Source of the DNA: Anatilimnocola aggregata
GTDB taxonomy: Bacteria; Planctomycetota; Planctomycetia; Pirellulales; Pirellulaceae
Length of the DNA: 64,000 nucleotides
NCBI RefSeq assembly: GCF_007747655.1
Contig: NZ_CP036274.1
Span: forward strand, 5,270,001 to 5,334,000
Direction: 5' to 3'
The notes under the pieces are model-generated. The model had not been told where the DNA came from. It was given only the letters and a program-made list of their open reading frames with translations, and ran no database searches. The position numbers and the translations under genes are program-made. Shown in pieces: positions 61,596 to 64,000 of this stretch (position 1 is its first letter; each line of letters opens with the position of its first letter).

Positions 61596-61632
61596 CTTTT
61601 AAGCTCTCGCTCGTTTTGGAAAGGAAATCAAC

Positions 61633-62175
61633 ATGGGTCGAACGTCGTCAATTCTCGTTTGTGGGCTGTTGGCAGCCTTAGTTGTGACCGGACTCCTGTT
61701 TTCGGCTGAGCAAGCGCCGCCGAAGAACGAGAACGAGCCATCGGCAGCGGCTACGGAGCGGACCCGGAAGACGGTACGGATGCTGGACGACGTGTACAAA
61801 ACCGCCGTCGTGCTAATCACGGATAAATATGTCAATGACGAAAATGATTTCCCCGCAGGCAGCGCAGCAATTGCTCTATTCAGTGCGGTCGAGAAAAAAG
61901 GCTGGCACGGAGTTCGACTGCTGGACGTAACAGGAAAACCTTACGACGACAAGAATGTCGCCAAGGATGAATTCGAGAAACAAGGGGTGCGTCAGTTAAA
62001 GGACGGGAAGGACTATTACGAACAGATCATCGAAAAAGATGGAAAACCGTACCTGCGTGCGATGACGCCTGTTCCTGTGGTCATGCAGAAGTGCGTCATG
62101 TGCCATCCTCACTACGGGGACGCCAAAAAGGGTGCAGCCATTGGAGCGATCAGCTACACACTGCCCATTGAATGA
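61633..62175 (+). CDS. DUF3365 (Tll0287-like) c-haem sensor protein
   Basis: A 180-residue exported protein with an N-terminal anchor (ILVCGLLAALVVTGLLFSAE), a helical linker and a DUF3365/Tll0287-like domain that binds a c-type haem: PVPVVMQKCVMCHPHYGDAK contains CxxCH. The PAS-like domain also has YLRAMTPVP and KKGAAIGAISYTLPIE at the end. Such domains sense gases or redox. ATG 61633 is preceded by AAGGAAATCAAC. It is 102 bp upstream of norB, so it could sense NO or O2 for that gene. Confidence 0.85.
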   Translation: MGRTSSILVCGLLAALVVTGLLFSAEQAPPKNENEPSAAATERTRKTVRMLDDVYKTAVVLITDKYVNDENDFPAGSAAIALFSAVEKKGWHGVRLLDVTGKPYDDKNVAKDEFEKQGVRQLKDGKDYYEQIIEKDGKPYLRAMTPVPVVMQKCVMCHPHYGDAKKGAAIGAISYTLPIE

Positions 62176-62194
62176 GGTCGGTAGGAATTGCAGA

Positions 62195-62226
62195 AGCGGG
62201 AGTGATCCATACGGATCGCTCCCGCT
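62195..62226. repeat. 14-bp stem hairpin between the sensor gene and norB
   Basis: AGCGGGAGTGATCC (62195-62208) pairs with GGATCGCTCCCGCT (62213-62226) with one G-T pair and a 4-nt loop ATAC. It is not followed by a T run on the plus strand, so it is not a typical terminator. It lies 19 nt after the sensor gene and 51 nt before norB. It may protect or process the mRNA or slow read-through. Confidence 0.7.
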
Positions 62227-62277
62227 AAACGATGATTGTCCTTCAGATTGCCCCTGCGAAGAGCGAGTAAGTGGACC

Positions 62278-64000
62278 ATGAAAAAACTTTGGATCGGATT
62301 CACACTCGTTCTGTTTGTTTCCTTTTCCATCCTCGGCTGGATCGGCACTCGGATTTACGAAGAAGCGCCGCCGATTGTGAAGCAGGTAGTCACGACCGAA
62401 GGCAAAGTGGTTATCGACGAAGGTGAGATTCAAGCTGGCCAAAATGTTTGGCAGACGCTCGGCGGCATGGAGGTCGGCTCAGTCTGGGGACACGGCAGTT
62501 ATGTCGCACCGGACTGGACAGCGGATTGGCTACATCGTGAAGCCATTTTCATCCTCGACCGCTGGGCCAAGAGTGACTACGACACCGAGTTCGAGAAACT
62601 CAACAATGAGAGGCAGTCGCAGTTGAGCGGTCGCTTGGCTACGCTCATGCGGACCAATACCTATGATCCGAAAACGCAAACGGTCACGGTTGCTCCGATT
62701 CGTGCCGAAGCGTTTGAGTCGAACTTGGCCCACTATTCAGATGTGTTCTCGAACGGAAAAACCGACTACGCCATTCCAACTGGAGCCGTGACTGATCCGG
62801 TTCGCCTGCGTCGGCTTTCGGCTTTCTATTTTTGGACCTCGTGGGCAGCTTCGACCAATCGACCGAACGCTCACATCAGCTACACCAACAACTGGCCTTA
62901 CGAGCCGTTGGTCGCTAACCGAGCCACTGGTGATGCAGTCGTCTGGACGGGCGTGAGCATCATCATGCTACTGGCGGGAATTTCAGCGATGGCGTGGTGG
63001 TATGCGTCTCGACGAGAGGCCGAGCAAGAGCCAATTGCGCCGGAAACCGATCCACTCGGCAGTTGGCAAGCCACTCCTTCTCAGAAAGCGACCGTCAAAT
63101 ACTTTTGGGTCGTGTCCGCCTTGATTCTGTTGCAAATGCTCTTGGGAGTCATCACGGCGCACTACGGCGTTGAGGGCGATGCGTTCTACGGCTTTCCACT
63201 CTCAAAATGGTTGCCGTACAGCGTGGCTCGAACATGGCACATTCAATTGGGCCTCTTCTGGATCGCCACGGCTTGGTTGGCTGCCGGTTTGTTCATCGGC
63301 CCGCTGGTGAGCGAGAAGGAACCAAAGGGCCAACGCCTGGGCGTCAACATCCTGTTTGTGGCATTGCTGGTCGTGGTGGTCGGCTCATTAACCGGCGAAT
63401 GGTTGAGCGTTCACAACAAGCTGTCGGACACGGTGTCGTTCTATCTCGGCCATCAGGGCTACGAGTACGTGGACTTAGGGCGAGCGTGGCAGGTTGGCCT
63501 GTTCGTCGGTCTGCTGCTCTGGCTGTTCTTAATGATTCGAGTCTTGCTCCCAGCCTTGCGAAAAGAAGGGGAGCAGAAACAGCTTGTGGCTTTGCTGGCC
63601 GTCTCCACGGGCGCTATCGCTCTCTTCTACGGTGCGGGGCTGACTTGGGGGCAGCATACGAACCTGACGATAGTCGAATACTGGCGCTGGTGGGTGGTTC
63701 ATTTGTGGGTCGAAGGATTCTTCGAGGTTTTCGCCACCACTGTCATCGCCTTCATTTTCATGCGACTGAATTTGATCCGACCGGGTATCGCTGCGGCGGC
63801 GGCTCTGCTGTCTGCCACCATCTTTCTTTCGGGCGGCATCATCGGAACGTGCCACCACCTGTATTTCTCCGGTACGCCGCCCGTAGCCTTGGCCTGGGGA
63901 TCGGTTTTTAGTGCGCTGGAAGTGGTTCCTCTGGTTCTCGTCGGGTTCGATGCAATGGAGGATTTGCGACGGTCGAGATCATCCCCATGGGTGCAAAGGT
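62278..64000 (+). CDS. norB: Quinol-dependent nitric oxide reductase (qNOR), partial
   Basis: The gene is open to the window end, giving 574 residues of a qNOR of normally about 760. After TM1 (LWIGFTLVLFVSFSILGWIG) there is a large periplasmic domain typical of the quinol type (GGMEVGSVWGHGSYVAPDWT, DWLHREAIFILD). The haem-copper-oxidase-like core follows: YSVARTWHIQLGLFWIATAW (haem His), NLTIVEYWRWWVVHLWVEGF and FEVFATTVIAFIFMRL (haem and FeB His/Glu region), and IIGTCHHLYFSGTPPVALAW (FeB His-His). It reduces 2 NO to N2O using quinol, for NO detoxification or denitrification. ATG 62278 has only a weak ribosome binding site. Confidence 0.95.
   Translation, partial: MKKLWIGFTLVLFVSFSILGWIGTRIYEEAPPIVKQVVTTEGKVVIDEGEIQAGQNVWQTLGGMEVGSVWGHGSYVAPDWTADWLHREAIFILDRWAKSDYDTEFEKLNNERQSQLSGRLATLMRTNTYDPKTQTVTVAPIRAEAFESNLAHYSDVFSNGKTDYAIPTGAVTDPVRLRRLSAFYFWTSWAASTNRPNAHISYTNNWPYEPLVANRATGDAVVWTGVSIIMLLAGISAMAWWYASRREAEQEPIAPETDPLGSWQATPSQKATVKYFWVVSALILLQMLLGVITAHYGVEGDAFYGFPLSKWLPYSVARTWHIQLGLFWIATAWLAAGLFIGPLVSEKEPKGQRLGVNILFVALLVVVVGSLTGEWLSVHNKLSDTVSFYLGHQGYEYVDLGRAWQVGLFVGLLLWLFLMIRVLLPALRKEGEQKQLVALLAVSTGAIALFYGAGLTWGQHTNLTIVEYWRWWVVHLWVEGFFEVFATTVIAFIFMRLNLIRPGIAAAAALLSATIFLSGGIIGTCHHLYFSGTPPVALAWGSVFSALEVVPLVLVGFDAMEDLRRSRSSPWVQR

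Noticed and set aside
62195-62226. Rho-independent terminator of the DUF3365 gene
   Set aside because: The stem is strong but no T run follows on the plus strand, so I list it as a hairpin only.

Overview
The window is a stretch of a Planctomycetota chromosome, most like the Pirellulales/Gemmatales side of the phylum. The evidence is gene content. There are PSCyt-type secreted cytochromes and their partners (DUF1592 family, DUF1549/DUF1553, DUF1552, DUF1501), six nearly full-length secreted sulfatases plus fragments, DUF1080 and SIAE/CE-type carbohydrate esterases, ThuA, a planctomycete-style ECF sigma fragment, and many signal peptides. No rRNA, tRNA or CRISPR array was seen.

Layout. (1) 0.3-17 kb, minus strand: a polysaccharide-degradation island with DUF1592-DUF1552-SGNH, an esterase, a second SGNH hydrolase, a CE6-type esterase, three sulfatases and two more acetylesterases. 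Together these would remove sulfate and acetyl groups from a complex polysaccharide at the cell surface. (2) 17-21.5 kb: isochorismatase, TspO, a flavoprotein, DUF2007 and a frameshifted hydrolase, with TspO debris between them. (3) 21.5-29 kb: a Thg1-like 3'-5' nucleotidyltransferase overlapping a P-loop polynucleotide-kinase-like gene (a candidate RNA-repair pair), then a tightly packed minus-strand operon (membrane protein, DUF1653-cupin fusion, esterase, MBL, ICMT, TfoX-C), a SAM methyltransferase and a GYD protein. (4) 29-36 kb: PQQ beta-propeller, sulfatase, ThuA, then aldo/keto reductase, ribokinase and DUF1080. (5) 35.8-37.1 kb: a debris zone (CBM9 remnant, transposase fragment, 200-bp inverted-repeat element, surface-protein C-terminus, a gene with a nonsense codon). 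(6) 37-47.7 kb: a PSCyt cassette (DUF1549/1553, DUF1501, WD40, a kelch-like fragment, DUF1592, DUF1552) and a frameshifted M14 peptidase. (7) 47.8-54 kb: a near-identical second DUF1080 gene, a sulfatase fragment, two sulfatases, a broken SUMF1/FGE-like gene and an epoxide hydrolase. (8) 54.8-56 kb: an intact DDE transposase. (9) 56-64 kb, plus strand: a redox/nitric-oxide module with a secreted methyltransferase-diheme peroxidase-esterase fusion, TspO, an AraC regulator, DUF417, a TspO fragment, a hairpin/micro-ORF coupled to a lone receiver protein, a c-heme DUF3365 sensor and quinol nitric oxide reductase (norB, running off the end).

Two themes stand out. The first is an unusual density of partial genes: five TspO pieces beside two whole TspO genes, sulfatase, WD40, DUF1501 and CBM9 scraps, and four genes broken by what looks like one indel. 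The second is regulatory and modular novelty at the right end: the three-domain secreted fusion, and a translated micro-ORF that runs through a terminator-like hairpin and overlaps the receiver gene by GTGA. Part of the frameshift load could be sequencing error, and that should be checked before biology is read into it.
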